Under the pieces are notes generated by a model, which had not been told where the DNA came from, did not search any database, and saw nothing but the letters and a program-made list of their open reading frames with translations. Positions 1-13,626 of a stretch of 64,000 nucleotides of DNA are shown piece after piece (the stretch's first letter is position 1; each line of letters begins with the position of its first letter). The translations under genes and the position numbers were made by a program. Source of the stretch: Allolobophora icterica (taxonomy: Eukaryota; Annelida; Clitellata; Crassiclitellata; Lumbricidae); contig OY744616.1 in assembly GCA_963556255.1 (NCBI GenBank), positions 35,882,966-35,946,965 of the forward strand, read 5' to 3'.

Positions 1-666
1 GTATGTATTGGCTTTACGTTGCCGACCAGACGCAGCCGTTTGTTCAACCACTGGTAAGAGATTTGTATGCAGTCCAGACATATACGCCTACAGTTGTATA
101 AGTGCTTATAATCCATTCGTAACGGTCTGCATGGCTAGCACTTTAAACGCCGTTTCGTTCACCCATGTCTACTCTTATCTGTAGATTTCTATAGCTCCGT
201 TATCTCTGTGACGCACTCACCAATCGATATTTGCGTCTAAATGAAATTGCAAACTGTTAAATATCATGAGTTACTTTAAAATGGTGAAGCGGATGGTAAA
301 GGGGACAGTTTAACTCACTGCAACATGTCCGGCTATACATGACGGAATGACCGGCTTAGACCAACCTCACTTATATATATTCTAAGAAAAAGAAATACAT
401 TGTAAATCACGGTATCGTCTGCGCAATGTAGAGTTTACAAATCTAACGTTTAATCTTTAAGTTGAATAGCCAAGCAAATACTGTTGTGAGTGTATAAGGT
501 TACTGGTAATATGACGCAGGACAGGCCGATCTAAAGTAATTGATTGCGAATTATAAGCCTCTGTGAACAACAGTTCTCAGAAGCATAGTCCAGAGATCAA
601 ATGTCTTGTAGCTTGATTTTGGTGCGCCATCAGTTGATGCCTTCTACATGCATCAAAGAAGTCACC

Positions 667-667
667 A

Positions 668-706
<39 letters not shown>

Positions 707-735
707 TATAATAATAATAATAATAATAATAATAT
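667..735. repeat. (AAT)n microsatellite
   Basis: About 22 AAT units with one interruption (att at about 706-709). Confidence 0.95.
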
Positions 736-2289
736 AAATAATAAATTTTTACTGAAAACCTACAACAGTAACTGGACAACCTTGCGTCGTCTGCTATACT
801 TACGCGGCTCGAAAACTAATTACTAATTTAACTGACCGAGTTTGAACGCACAGATAAAAGGTGAAAGTGGTCGGCCACCTTTTACTCCACCGTTTTGTTA
901 TGCCTACAGAGGACGACAGGATTTGTTGAGCGTTACTGAATGACCAATGTAATAATAGTAGGCTAATCTATTGTTTAACGAGTTTCAAGACGTCAACGAC
1001 CTTTGTAGCTATATGAATATAATTCATAGATAAAACCGTGTGCTTCTCCCGTGGTTGTTTTTGTGTCTGGCAGGTTGTTCTAATATAACTAATTTGACAT
1101 CAGACCATCAATGTTTGGCCTATATTTACAAACACTGTTCAATATACATACTATTAAGTGTACATACAGGTTCAATAATTAGCATATGAACATGACAAAG
1201 TGTAGGCTACAGTTATTATTTAAGGGCATGGAACCAACGATATTACGAATGATGTTCAACATTTAGTTCCATGTAATACAAAGAACAGCTCAAGTAATGA
1301 GTCTCACTTTACCTTAATACACAAACAAAATGTGACATGAAATTCTTATATAATATGTATTATTGTAAAATGATATTTCTATGCGATGCGAAATGGCCAC
1401 TGGACAACCTGTGCGTGACCCATGCACCTGCTTATTATCACAGGACCCAGATATCAGGTCAATCTACAGACAAACCCATCACAGAACGAAAGTTTCAACA
1501 CCTGTCTATACGAGAAACGCGATGTGGTGGCCTAGAATAAACACTTTAATTAATGATGGTGTTAATTAACGATTGGCGTACATCCTCAAATGATCGATGA
1601 ACTGCCATTAGGCCTAATTAATTGACGTCTCACGAGACTTTGGCTTCAGACTTTCTACAATTCTGCCGATAAAATAAACTCGAGACGTTTTGCCAGCTTT
1701 TAGCCAAGTAGTACCACTATATGCCGCACTATCACGATTCAGACCTATATAGGCCTACACTGATGTCAAAATATGCATATATATATATATATATGTCAGT
1801 ATATGGGTATCAATATATACTAAATATATATTGACATCTGTTTGATGTAGCTTGCTGATGGATTGCCTGGTTTGACGGAATAGCCAGAGTGTTGTCGGAT
1901 TTGATTGAACAAATAAGATGTGTCAATTCTGATCGATGTTGTCATATCAGCGTTAGAAATACTTGAGAACAGATGGCAAACCCCGTTTAATATAAAACTT
2001 TCCTATTAAGAAAACACTAGAATGTCTCGCTTGTGTCAGGCACTAGCCACTATCTGCGAATTCGAAGTTCAAACTGCAACGAAGAAGGAAGAAGGAAGGT
2101 TGAAACGTAATAGGGCCTACCCGAAATTTCTCTGCGCTTATCAGAGGCTGGCGTCTTAGACACCGGCTTATTTGCTGGCTGGCTCTGAATGAAATCGATT
2201 CCTAACCTGTGTTTGGGTCAATTTCACACAGTTCAAAATTCAAAGAGGTCAAGCGAAGAGAGCTAAATGCACGCTAAGACGAAAAGAAT

Positions 2290-2500
2290 AATGTTTAATC
2301 TCTGCTCAAGCTTTTTGAGTTGCTGGACCTAGATTTGGAACTCTGTGCTTTGCCTGTTCGTTTTGTTCAATCGCTTTTGTTGTTTCGTTCTCAACTTAAG
2401 ACTTACCTTTATCAAATTACTTATCCAATATTAATGAACTGATCTTCTGGATACTAACTTGATTACGCTTTGGTATTAGTGCGTCATGGTTGTGAATTTA
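2290..2500 (+). mobile_element. LINE 3'-end fragment, family L-a
   Basis: One frame reads a decayed version of the C-terminus common to many non-LTR retrotransposon ORF2 proteins (RSQLKTYLYQIT at about 2388-2423). It is followed by a 3' UTR that recurs near 19530, 31340, 36490(-), 42420 and 47110(-) ('gatcttctggat', 'gccatcggttgatgc'). It is 5'-truncated and non-functional. Confidence 0.6.
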
Positions 2501-2676
2501 AAATTGGCGCCATGGAAGTTACAAATTAAACAATTATAATATAACCCTCTGTCTAATGATAAAGAGAGTTTCAATAGTGTAATGTAGTGAAATTACAAGG
2601 TGTGTCATTTATATTATGCATTCTTTAGGTGCTACAGAAGTGAATAATATCATTGTTTTCTTCTTTATAACTGCAG

Positions 2677-5600
2677 AGTTCGACTTTAGTTGGCCAACCT
2701 GTTATAAGCAACAAAGTTGTCTACGCTGCAACTGGTAACAAATTTACCATACCACCTGGTGTGAGTATTTTGAGTTTCTCTTCGATAGTTTTGTTTTGTT
2801 CGTTATTACATTACTTCTAAAGAGACATCTTAGCATCGATCAATCACATTTTCAATTATTTTCTCGGTTGAGGTCTTTCACCATCGCTACCAGTTTGAAT
2901 GGAAGCCAGGCTAATCCATCGCTGACCATTCGCTGTGCTGGACATGTGTCTACCAGTTGCGTCAGATTCGGTCAATGTGGCGTAATCTGCCGAAACGATC
3001 ATAGTCCACTACCTATGTTATGATGCGTCTGGACTATTGTAATTTCATTCTTCAAGTCGGAAAATTATCCGACAAACTCTGTGTTTATGTTGAGCGTTTG
3101 TCAATTTTTATCAAAACATCTCTCCGGTCTGTCCGTCTTTCTTCTCTCGTCTCTGCTTTTGTACGTCTGCTTCTCTGACTCTCTGTCTGTGCTTGCTATT
3201 CTTCTTTTGCTGACGGATGTTTCCTTTGTCTTTCAGGATCCAAAAATTGCCTGGAGTTATCTACCGGGCCTACAAAGCACTCGACCAGATACTAGCAGTA
3301 TGTCATTCAGTATAACACAATAATCATGTAACAAATGACTGCAGCACAATTTGTGGTCTTACCACCAGCCTTCAGTCTAGAATACTATTCACTCTAATCA
3401 ACTGTGACATACAGATAGTGAGTGACGAGTGTTCTGGATGTCTGAAGTAAATCTAGAAACACCAGTGTGGTTCAATCCCGTGCATAGGCGTAGCTACATT
3501 GAGGCAAGAGGCTCCTGGTTTTATAAATTTAAAAATTTTCCTTGGGTTATAGCCCTGCACCTGGATGTTGTCTCCTCTTGAACGGTGAAATCTTGACCCA
3601 AATCCCAAAAAAGGTCATCAATTTCTTTGGACAGCAATCTCCAAACAAAGGTCATCAAATTTTTTCAAGGTTTTTTTGCCTCCTCTTGAATTTAAGTCTG
3701 GCTACGCTCCTGATCCCGTGTGCCACTTGTGTATTGTAAAAATACTGTGATTAAGCAGGCAATCCTATGTGCCACATTTGGCCATATGAACATCATTCAA
3801 TAACCATTACTAGTCAAGATAATGTAAGACAGAAACTAGATACAAAATTACAAAATACTGTTCACGAGAGAAATATGCGACAACAATTTATGTTATTCAT
3901 CGCGAGTACAATTAAAAATAAGTTGTAGAAATATGTAATCGTTGGTTTTGACAACCTTGGCATTACATAAGACATGTTGTGAGAAATATTCCGCGTCTTT
4001 GCACATGAAGACCACTTCAGGAGTTATTATAAATGGCTTGAAAATAGTCGACAAATAACAGAGGTTGCAGGAGTAGCGTTGAGTGCGCAATCTCAAGCCT
4101 TGTAACTAACACCGTCCATAGCAAAGACTTAATGAGCAAATATTCTATCCATTTTTATATTAAGGTGTGACATACAATATTAGAACGCAAGTAATTACAT
4201 TGATAAAGGGTGTGATCTGCATACAGATCAATTTATTACATGATCCTCTGACGCCTATACATGTATTTCGTCTTGTAGAGCATTTCCATATCTTCGTTGG
4301 CGACCTCTGCCCTAAGCTTCATCCAAGTCAACTCCACGAAGCCTTCGCTCCATTCGGCCAGATATCGTAAGTGGCTCTCAAACCAACCAGTCGATCGTGA
4401 TTGGTCTGTGCACTCTCCTTCGTCATTTTGATCGATTACTAGGCTGCTTCAGACACTCTACATGAGCCTCAAGAACCGTCATCAGACTCTTGTCCTTATT
4501 ACCCGTGGTCTGGCGAGGACTGCCTTAACCCACGAACAAATTTAGTACTTTAAGGAAGTGTTTGTCTCTTGCTGGCAATAAGTTTTGGAACAATTGTTCC
4601 TTCAGCTGCTTCACTGAAAATATTAATACTTTTTTTCCGAATGCATTTTAGGATCTATGTGGAATTTCTCTTCTAATATAATCGATTCCGATCTGTGCCG
4701 GATTTAGACTTGGTGAGGTCATAAGCTGTTAAAAGCTTGTTAAAAAATTACACCAGAAGATCTAACAAAACTCTTAATTATTTAATAGCAAGGCATTTAA
4801 AGTGAAAATTCAAATTATTTTCAAATGAATGCATTTACTCAGGCGAGATGAAATTTGCTACATAAGTCGTTCGAAAAGGTTCTACATAATCTAGGCCTAT
4901 ATATAGGGGCCTACATATGCAGTAAACATAAAATAAAAAAACAGAATTCTAATTTTTGTAGGCCCTGCGGATCGTGAGGCTCTAAGCTGTAGCCTTTCAG
5001 CTTATGCCTAAATCCGGCACTGAATCTGTTGACTTTTTAGCGCGGTTATCATAGAACACAAGTCATCAGTCAAAACGTAGTCATAAATTATAATCCAAAG
5101 CATTTGAGATCTCGAGACAACTAAACTAGCTACGGTTATAAATCCTAAATCTGAATGAAGCAGAGATCAGGCAGACTGTTAATAACGTACAGACAGGTCA
5201 ATGAGTGCACGGATTTAGACAATAAACGTTAGAGAAACTCACTTCTTGTTATCAAAGCAAGGCTTGAACAACACGAAGCACGAGCCTATAGTTAGTGAAA
5301 TGGCGAATTTTACCATGCCTACTTTCTCGTCAACTTGCATCTTAAATTATAGTAATAAGAGGCTAATAAATTGTTCGACCGCTGTTCGATCATTCATTCA
5401 TTCATTCGAAGATTTATATTACGTCATGTGACTTATAATCTTCGAATTGTCGCAAAGTCTGTCAAATTGTCATTGTCCTCTGCCAAGGTTGCATCGAGGT
5501 GTAAATTTTACTTTTTGTTCTACATTGCTCTGTTTAGTCTGTTTCTTTAATCTTGATGTTTATTTGTGATATTATGCAGAGAATGCAAAATCATTCAGGA

Positions 5601-8600
5601 TCCACAGACGATGAATTCCAAAGGATATGGATTCGTCACATTTGTTCGAAAAGAAGTTAGTATTATTCATCGCCTTAAATCTTCGCCCAGTCTAAGACTC
5701 TAAGGAACATGTACTTTGTTATCAGGAAAATACTAATTTAGTTTTGTTTACCTAATCCTCTCTGTAAAATAATTTATAATCTAAGTGTTATGGATTAAAA
5801 TTGTATATACAACAATTATTGTTATTAATTAACAAAATAGATTGATCTGCTTCGCAGGCGCTACGCATTCCAGAATATGTTTTGTATACCTCAAAAATTA
5901 CCGATCAAAAGGGTTCCATAGCCCAAAAAAGATTGGGAAACACTGGCCTATACGGTGCTGTAATGTATTGTATATGTACGTACATACATATGAACGACAG
6001 GGAAGTATGCGACAGCTACTCATGTTGTTCATCATGAGTTTCCAATAAGAAAATAAGTTGTATAATAAGTCTTCGTTCGTTTTCACAAACCTTGGCATTA
6101 TCTTTGACATGTTGCGAGAAATATTCTGCGTCTTTGCACATGTAGACCAATATAAGACCACTGCACACTAAGACCATTAATCAACCGGCTGATCTGTTGA
6201 GAAAGTGATGTTGATTGACATCATGTGATTTTAGGACGCAGAGAATGCGATAAAAGCCATGAATGGCCAGCTGTTGGGAAGCAGAACGATCCGAACTAAT
6301 TGGGCTGTACGCAAGAAATCAATCCTGTCTCAAACGGAAGGTGACATATATATTGTACTACTTACCCAGTGAAACAAATCGTCAAATTGCTTCGTCGGTA
6401 TTTCTTGATTCTTGATCGATATTGCTTATATGTACCGATCAATCAGAATCGATCAATTTATATTGTATTCGTCATTACGACGTAATTTCTGCGATATTCA
6501 TTCTATAAATATAATGGCATCAGTCAGTTTATGATGGAGTGGTTGCCTGGTTAAAGAATACAACTGGGGCTGCCTATTTCCAAGCGTATTAAACTTTAAG
6601 ATTTCGGTCTGAGTCTTGAACAATGCCACTGGCCACTTGAGGGAGCTCTGTTGCCCCCTTTCGGGTGTGGTTGTCTTCGCTCTGCGTCTGGAAATGAACT
6701 TATTGTTTCATTTGCAAGCGCTTCGCAGATGTAATGTCGTGCATTTCAGTGGTTCCACCTGGAATAACCTTTCTTCAGATCTGCGTGTTCTTTAAACAAG
6801 GGAATCTGCGTACATCTTCTACAAGCAGCTGAAAACTGTTTTCTGTCACTGCGGCTTGGTCTGGGAACGCCTCTGAGTAACAATCTAGCTGAGGTGCAAT
6901 ATAACAGAGCTCTGAATGAATGAATAAAACATTTGTTACGACTCAATGTACCTGAAGCCTATATATAGCAGAAAAGTCATCAAATCTTCCAAATACTCGC
7001 TCTAAGGATCGTCTATATAGAGCTAGTTTAGAGATTTTCAGTTGGCAGGTTTGAAAAGAAAATGCAGTTGACACTGAAACGTTTCCTTGTGTGTCTACCT
7101 TGAATCTGAAATCTCTTCGACTGTAACTTTGAAGAGCATCGAAAATTGCGCCATACCTTCATACATACCTTCATACATACCTTCATACATGCCTTCACGC
7201 GTATACTTTCAAACGCAGCCTACCTTATGCATACCTTCAGTCCTTCATACCTTCGTTCGTGTCTAGTTCATACAACTACACACCTACATAACACCAAATA
7301 AATACAATGACTGTTGTCACAAATTACGATACACATATAACATTTAATCTATTATTGACTGATCTAGTTGATCCTGATTGATCTTAAGAATCTTGATTTT
7401 GATCAGGTGGTAATGGTAAGACTCTCAGCTACGAAGACGTCTATTTCCAGTCTGGAGCTAACAACTTTACGGTCTACTGTGGAGGGATTATGACCGGACT
7501 AACAGGTATGCTAATATATCTAATCATAACAATCATGTACTAGGATAAGCATTGTAATTACGTATTAGGATAATCATAATCAAATCTAATTAGTAATTAT
7601 GCTCTGCTTTGTTTCGTTCAAGTCCAATGAACCTTTAACTCGAATCTGTTCTAACCTGTTTATTTCTGTTCCAGAGGAACTTATAACGAAAACTTTCTCA
7701 GAATTCGGAAATATTTTGGACGTCAGAATATTCGGCGACAAGGGTTACGCATTTATCAGGTTGTTACCATGTTACTCCCATCCAAATCTGTTATTACTAC
7801 TGCTTCTGCTACCACTCGATTACCAGCAATGTTAAAACTGCCACAGGTTAGGCCTATATAGTAGGCTCATGACTTTGATTGCAAATGTCGGCTCTAAACA
7901 CTTGAAGATTTTGGCTTTATTTCTTTCTTTGGTGCAGACTTTCTCGAGGGGATGGCTGATTGCGACATCTACGACAGTGTTTCTTATGTGCTAAAAAATT
8001 GTGCTAAAAAATTATACAAATACCCATAGGCGTAGCTACATGGAGGCATGGTTTTGTGGATTTTAAAATTTTCCATGGGTTATAGGCCTGCGCCCTCAAG
8101 TACACCCCAGCAGAGGTGGATTTTTCCTCCTCTTGATCTGTGTCTGTAGCGAAAGTGTTAATGACTAAAAAAAGGTCATCAACTTTTTCGTGACGAAATT
8201 TTTGAAATTCTCATAGCGAAATTCAGAAATTCTCAGAGGTTTTTGCGACGCTGAAAAATTTCCCCCTCACTTCTGAAACAAGATCGCCGCACTGCATAAA
8301 AGTTTTGACAAGCAGTAGTTGCCTCCTCTTGAATTGAAGTCTGGCTACGCCCCTGAAAATACCGTCTGGCATTTAGGGTAGACTACATCACATGTAGAGT
8401 ACTTTTGTGTTTTGTGCAGAATGCTTTTGAGAATCTTCTTAAGGGGACATTTTCCCCTATTAATAAAGAAAGTTAAACGATGAAAAAATCTTGCAATCTT
8501 TTAATGGGACTAAATTTTTAGTGTTCATCTAGGCTATCACATTTTCATGAGCGTCTATGTAGGCCTACGCCTGCATGCATGTATCCGGTCTAGGAAATTA

Positions 8601-10631
8601 CGGATAGCGTATTTCGCAGATCTCACAAAGTCGCTGAAAATATTTAGGCTATTGGACAGATCTAAGAAGGTACACATTATATATCAAACAGCGTTCAATA
8701 TCTTAAATATCTTCTACAAAGTCCTCGTCCAAATGCTTTTTGCCATTACAGTCACAAACTGCAATCATCGATTTCCGGTTATCGATAAATTACTAAGCTC
8801 ATTACTGCCTTAATAAAACCTAACTGGCTGACTGGTGCGCTGATTAACTGTCTACCTAAGTTAATTTCTAGTGCAATCGGCTGACTGAATGAGTGACTAA
8901 CTGATTGGCGTTTGGTTGTAGGTTCGATTCAAAGGAGTCGGCAACTCGAGCCATAGTGGAGCGACACTTGACCGAAGTCAACGGTCATGTTGTCAAGTGT
9001 TCGTGGGGTAAAAAGAGTGACGAATTGCCCCTCCAGCTCTCGGGGTCTAGTCCCTCGCCCTCCCTAGGCGCGCAGCTCATAACACCGACCCTAATACCAG
9101 CAGCCGGACTACTGGCCCCATCCGCCAGCCAAACGGTTAGTATAAGGCCTACATCGTAATGACTTGTAACCGAACAGTTTTATAGCGCATTTTCTCAATA
9201 ATTGAGGATTGAGGACGACATTTTCAAGAATAGCTTTAGAAACGCTTTCGCAAATTGATAAAGTGCCTCTACAGCTCGAACTGCAAAGCAGCGCTGTAAA
9301 AATAATAACGATGACAATGAAGACGATGTAATTACTGAGTAGGCTAATTAGGATTGCGAAAGTAGGCCCTACGCTAAGGGTAATATTCCATGTGTGCTAA
9401 TTTAATTAGGATTGCGAAAGTACGCTATGGGTAATATTCTATGTGTGCTTTTCATGATAAAACATGATGATGATTATGGTGATGATGAGGAGTTTAATTT
9501 GCAGCTTATATCTCAACTACATTCACGTGTTAAAAACAGAATGTGAGACATTGCGCCTAAGCTTAAACCTCTAGACCAGCTTTATTCACTTATTGATAAG
9601 TTGGAATATCAAAGACTGAGCTCAAGCTTTAAACTCCTATCTCACCTGTGTTTGTGATTTGAAAGGTTGAAGTTGATAGGCAGATCTTTTTATGCCTGTA
9701 GAGTTACACGAATCTGACGATACCTTCCGCTGATGTCTCTAACCAACTAAGGTATTATCTCTGGCCAGAAGGTACTTCCAAGCTGGCAGAGGGCACGATT
9801 TTACAGCAACCTGGCTACAGGTAAATATATAGATACGCATATGGTAACCTAATGTGTAAATATAAGTAATATGGGCAATCAGAATGCGAATCATCAGTGA
9901 ATGCGATAATGGTATTACAGAGTTAATGCGATGAATTTAGATGGAATAAATTAAAAATGAACTGGAAATAATTCATGAGATGTGACAGGAAGAATTGAAT
10001 TAAACTGAAATGGAGGTAACGGGATTGTAATGGGTTAGATTAATCTGTAGTGCAATTTACTTATCTAGACTAGAATTAATATGAATGAAGTATGATGGGA
10101 TACCGATAGAGTTAATGAGACATGGTGGATCAGAGTTGAAAAGAATGGGACTGAGTTAAGAGACGATGGAAGTGACGAGTACGCCCAAGACATAGGGATA
10201 CACACGAGCATTCTTATAGAAGGGTGGTAGCACAATGATCATTAGGAAACGAGGAAACGAGAACACGAAGTTGTTGGTTCGAATAGACTGAGAACATGTG
10301 AATGAGACCCAGGTTATGCTACTGACAATCGGAATCGGAGGAAGGAAGGTTGCAGAATTTAATCTTAGTTGAAGATGGTTAAGGAACGTAATAAAACAGA
10401 GTATAACTTACTCGACTAAGCTGAAGTAAAGCTGATAGGTTGAAGTTGGTGCGTTCTAGACTTTCGCCTGAAACACACCGTCTTCAAGACATAACTAAAA
10501 CGTCTGAACTAACTGTCTAGTGTTTTTGTTGTAGTTTACCGATCCAGATTCCGACTATCACGACACTCCAACCGTCCGTCAACACTTTGCCTCAACAACA
10601 GACCGGATATCTGTACTCTTTAGGCCTATAG
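2677..10631 (+). CDS. TIA1-like: TIA1/TIAR-like RNA-binding protein, 5'-partial, 10 exons
   Basis: Exons: 2677-2760 (tentative), 3237-3297, 4279-4366, 5580-5655, 6235-6340, 7407-7505, 7675-7759, 8922-9135, 9702-9820, 10535-10631. All introns are GT-AG and the phases join into one frame of 342 codons plus a TAG stop. RRM2 shows RNP2 IFVGDL and RNP1 KGYGFVTF, with AFAPFGQIS between them and NAIKAMNGQLLGSRTIRTNWA after, all close to human TIA1. RRM3 shows VYCGGI and KGYAFIRF, then HVVKCSWGK. Exon 2 (KIAWS...DTS) fits the last strand of RRM1 and the linker; the rest of RRM1 and the start codon must lie upstream. TIA1/TIAR proteins bind U-rich RNA, regulate splicing and repress translation in stress granules. 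The tail after RRM3 is about 125 residues, with few Gln/Asn and no long Q-rich prion-like stretch; it ends QQQTGYLYSLGL. The family assignment is firm; exon 1 is weak. Confidence 0.9.
3483..3712. mobile_element. hAT-type MITE, 230 bp
   Basis: It lies in a TIA1-like intron. The ends are CATAGGCGTAGC and GCTACGCTCCTG (imperfect inverted repeats). It is flanked by a perfect 8-bp target duplication ATCCCGTG (3475-3482 and 3713-3720), the length typical of hAT transposons. It is related to the element at 8025. Confidence 0.88.
6560..6930 (+). mobile_element. LINE 3'-end fragment, family L-b
   Basis: Intronic in the TIA1-like gene. One frame at about 6744-6876 reads FSGSTWNNLSSDLRVL, a stop, then YKQLKTVF...WERL and a stop. 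This is the usual C-terminal 'WN-LP' pattern of non-LTR ORF2, with an inactivating stop. The same WERL/RERL-stop ending recurs at 28040, 39570 and 19630. Confidence 0.6.
7146..7195. repeat. short tandem repeat, 12-bp unit
   Basis: About four copies of 'accttcatacat' in a TIA1-like intron, with decayed versions to about 7250. Confidence 0.8.
8025..8355. mobile_element. hAT-type MITE, 331 bp
   Basis: Ends are CATAGGCGTAGC and GGCTACGCCCCTG. The 8-bp flanks are CAAATACC (8017-8024) and AAAATACC (8356-8363), a TSD with one mismatch. It is the same family as 3483-3712 but with a longer interior, and lies in the intron before the exon completing RRM3. Confidence 0.82.
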
Positions 10632-11599
10632 CAGAAAAGGTATAGCACGAAAATCAACAAACTGGGCCTAACCAAACTGCCTCATTAAAACTAATTTCTC
10701 GGGGGTTTTCTCAGCTGTATATATACATTTACCCGAGGCCATTCTTTGAACATTTCTGTGAGATTACCACTGTGATCAGTTCTATTACCATTCATTCGAT
10801 TTAATCGCCATTAAATTGACTACTAAACTGCTCTTGTTGCAGAATGAAAAGCAGCTGGTGCCTGTTTCATTAAATTTCATGTTTTTCATCGGAGTAAAGT
10901 CAGTTGAATCACTCGCTACGACTTCTTTACAGAGTTGCTAAGTAAAGGAGGTAGCCATTTACTTTCCTTATATTTATTTACAGGAAATGACGCTCTTCCA
11001 GAATTCATCGAAAATCAGCAAATATCAGAGACTGCTTACAGATTATGCAATAAATGCTGGAAACTGTCTGCAATAGAGTGCATCTTACTGAGATATGAGT
11101 AGTTGTTCTGTTTACAAATCGTCGGAGTATAAGTTCGCGAATGTCTACATCAGTGAGCGCTGGATGGCACTTATGAAAATGGCACTTTATGTGAAAATGG
11201 CACTTTATGTAGAAGTGCGAAAAATCGGCTTTTAGTAAAACCAAACTGGTGTTCCTTCCCTGAAAGTAGCAAAGCGCACAATCGATTCGATATCTACGTC
11301 GACGAAAGTGGATGGTTTGGGTCATGTAGACTATATTGTAGAGAGCGCTCGTTTGAATGTAAAATAGTTGAACTAATGCTGACTGCATAATGCGTATTTG
11401 ACGATGAATATAATTGTTCAGAGTGTGGAGGAAGGCACTGCTATTCACAAAACATTGACCATGTATTATAAGTAATAATTTAAAGAATCAAATAGTTGTT
11501 AACTAAGTGAAAGTCATTATGTTGTAAGCATATCTAAGCAAACAAACAACGATAAATACAGTTACGTATTGTATCACATAACACTGAAACAGATAGGAA

Positions 11600-11880
11600 C
11601 AGTGTTGGGATCTCGGACTTTCTCGATCGCTAGTCCAAAGTTTTGGAATTCGTTGTCCAGTTCAATTGACGTCATTCACGTTTGAACTTAAGACTTTCAA
11701 CGTGTATAACTATAGGGCCTATAGTCTGGCTTCTTGTATCTCTGATTTGTTGGATTTCGACCTGGCTTATCCAGTGAACTATGATTTGTAATTGTGATTT
11801 CAGTCAAAGTGACCATCGAATGATATCTTGGATGTCTTGATAAAGGTGCTATAGAAATGACTAGATTAGATTAGCTGGAC
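11600..11880 (+). mobile_element. LINE 3'-end fragment with (TTAGA)n tail
   Basis: A frame starting near 11608 reads GSRTFSIASPKFWNSL, the conserved C-terminal pattern of CR1/L2/Jockey-like ORF2, and stops soon after. It ends at the 'gattagattag' microsatellite tail near 11860-11875. Confidence 0.65.
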
Positions 11881-12344
11881 AAAGACGGTTGTAATGTTAG
11901 ATGAATTGTGTGAGAAAATTCTAGACAGAATTAACCATGCTTTACAAGACCATACCACAAAGACCATGTTAGACGATACGAGACTATAGTAGACCGAGGA
12001 GACCACAGCCTATATATTAGAGTTAGACCACTTTAGGACTGATGAGACCTATATATTAGACCGCTTTGGACATGATTGAAACCGTATTCGGTCAGAGTAG
12101 ACCAGATTGTATAATTATGTTGCAGAATGGACAATTTAAAACGGATTAAATATGTACGCCATGAGTTTGTTGATGTTTTGAACATCTACACACATAAATT
12201 GCATTTGACGTACATCGCAAAGGAGCTGAAACATGGCTGTTGTTTTAAACTGTTGTGGTACCGCTTAAGATAAACGGAGAACGTTTCTGAGTTGTTTGTG
12301 GTGTTAAAGTTTGAATGTGCTGTGGATTGTGGAAGATAATAGTA

Positions 12345-12377
12345 ATAATAAGGATCATGATGATGATGATGATGATG

Positions 12378-12440
<63 letters not shown>
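12345..12440. repeat. (ATG)n/(AAT)n compound microsatellite
   Basis: About 7 ATG/GAT units followed by about 20 AAT units. The open frames across it are pure simple-sequence artefacts. Confidence 0.95.
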
Positions 12441-12442
<2 letters not shown>

Positions 12443-12591
12443 CCGTTCCAAAAAATAACACACTTATCTCTAAGTCCCTTATATGGAATGAAGTACCTCA
12501 GGGCAAAAAAATAATAATACTCCAAGCGTAATCTTTCAATAAACTGTTAATATCTTAGACCCTGAGGGATACCTCGGCCAAAAAAATATAA

Positions 12592-12593
<2 letters not shown>

Positions 12594-12631
<38 letters not shown>

Positions 12632-12890
12632 TAATAATGATATATTCGTGTTTATTCACAAGCTCACTGACAAACCGCAGTAAGTTACACTGAAACATGA
12701 TGGTACAATTAGCAAGATCTTATTGAACACATGTCTTGGCAGCCTGATAGGCGCCCGCTCAGTTTGTTGCTGCCCCTATGGATTGGAAGGCTGAGTCACC
12801 TAGAGGGGACTTGTGGGTATCGATCCGCTTCTTTGAAGATCTTATGGTCTTCATGCAAGAACATTACCATTCATCTATTCCCCTCCCTAT
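12594..12890 (-). mobile_element. tRNA-derived SINE, copy 1, with (AAT)n tail
   Basis: Read on -, a B-box-like GGATCGATACC (near 12815) is followed by a body shared with 15661-15850 (CCCCTCTAGG..., GGCGCC, TGTTTCA.TGTAA, CTGCG). It ends in a (TTA)n run at 12594-12631. Copy 1 carries about 45 bp absent from copy 2. Confidence 0.6.
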
Positions 12891-13626
12891 TGTTCCATGT
12901 TATGCTACGTTATTGACAGTTTAATCGCATTCGCAGCCTAATGATTCTCACTACAAAGCAATAGAACAGATTTAGTTGTCCTTCGAGAAATCGAGGTAAA
13001 CTTAAGTTCGATGTAATTGGCCTATAGGAAATTAATTTTATAACGGCATCCTTTTCTTTTAAAAATTCAACACGAATTAGGCCCACATTTATTTTGCGAG
13101 TATAGCTATAAATGAGAGGCATGTTATTGAGTGATTAACAGCTTTCATGGTTGATCCAACGTTGATACTGACCTTACATTGCCTTAAACCTAGATTGCTT
13201 AATTAACCGGTGTTCTGCATAAAGCTGGGCCACTTATTAAGCGTATTCCTTGTAAATGAAAGTGCTTGACGTTAATATGTTGTTAGATCCACGTGCGGCA
13301 TTTATGATTTATCCTCTACGTGGTTATGCATTTGAAATGTCTCCTTCCATTTTTATTGAAATATTTGCTTCCCAACTTAAGTTGAATCTTCTTCTGGAAG
13401 GTTGCATTCCCAGCATAACCTGACAGTCTCATGGAATGTTACCTTCCCAACTTAAAACTTGGAAATAGCAGGTATTCGTTCCTTCATTTATTCGTATCTT
13501 CATAGGCTATATTCGCACCTTCATGTATTCGCATCTGCATTTACATACCGTGAAGGAAAATAAATTATATCATCGCCAGCTAGAAATTCAGAATATATCT
13601 AAAGCGTGGTCTTGGTCTTGAGGTTC

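Larger units (their letters stand above)
1..2676. other. non-coding left flank of the TIA1-like gene
   Basis: I see no supportable exon here. It is either intergenic DNA or an upstream intron of the TIA1-like gene, whose RRM1 start is not in the window. It contains an (AAT)n microsatellite, short TA-rich palindromes near 1774-1830 and a LINE 3'-end fragment. The open frames (60-70 codons) have no recognisable domain. Confidence 0.6.

Noticed and set aside
11005..11448. 147-codon minus-strand open frame downstream of the TIA1-like gene
   Set aside because: No domain, includes an 18-bp tandem repeat (IKCHFHIKCHF), no splice or homology support; likely chance.
12186..12463. Poly-Tyr/Ile/Asn open frames
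   Set aside because: Translation of the (AAT)n/(ATG)n microsatellite.
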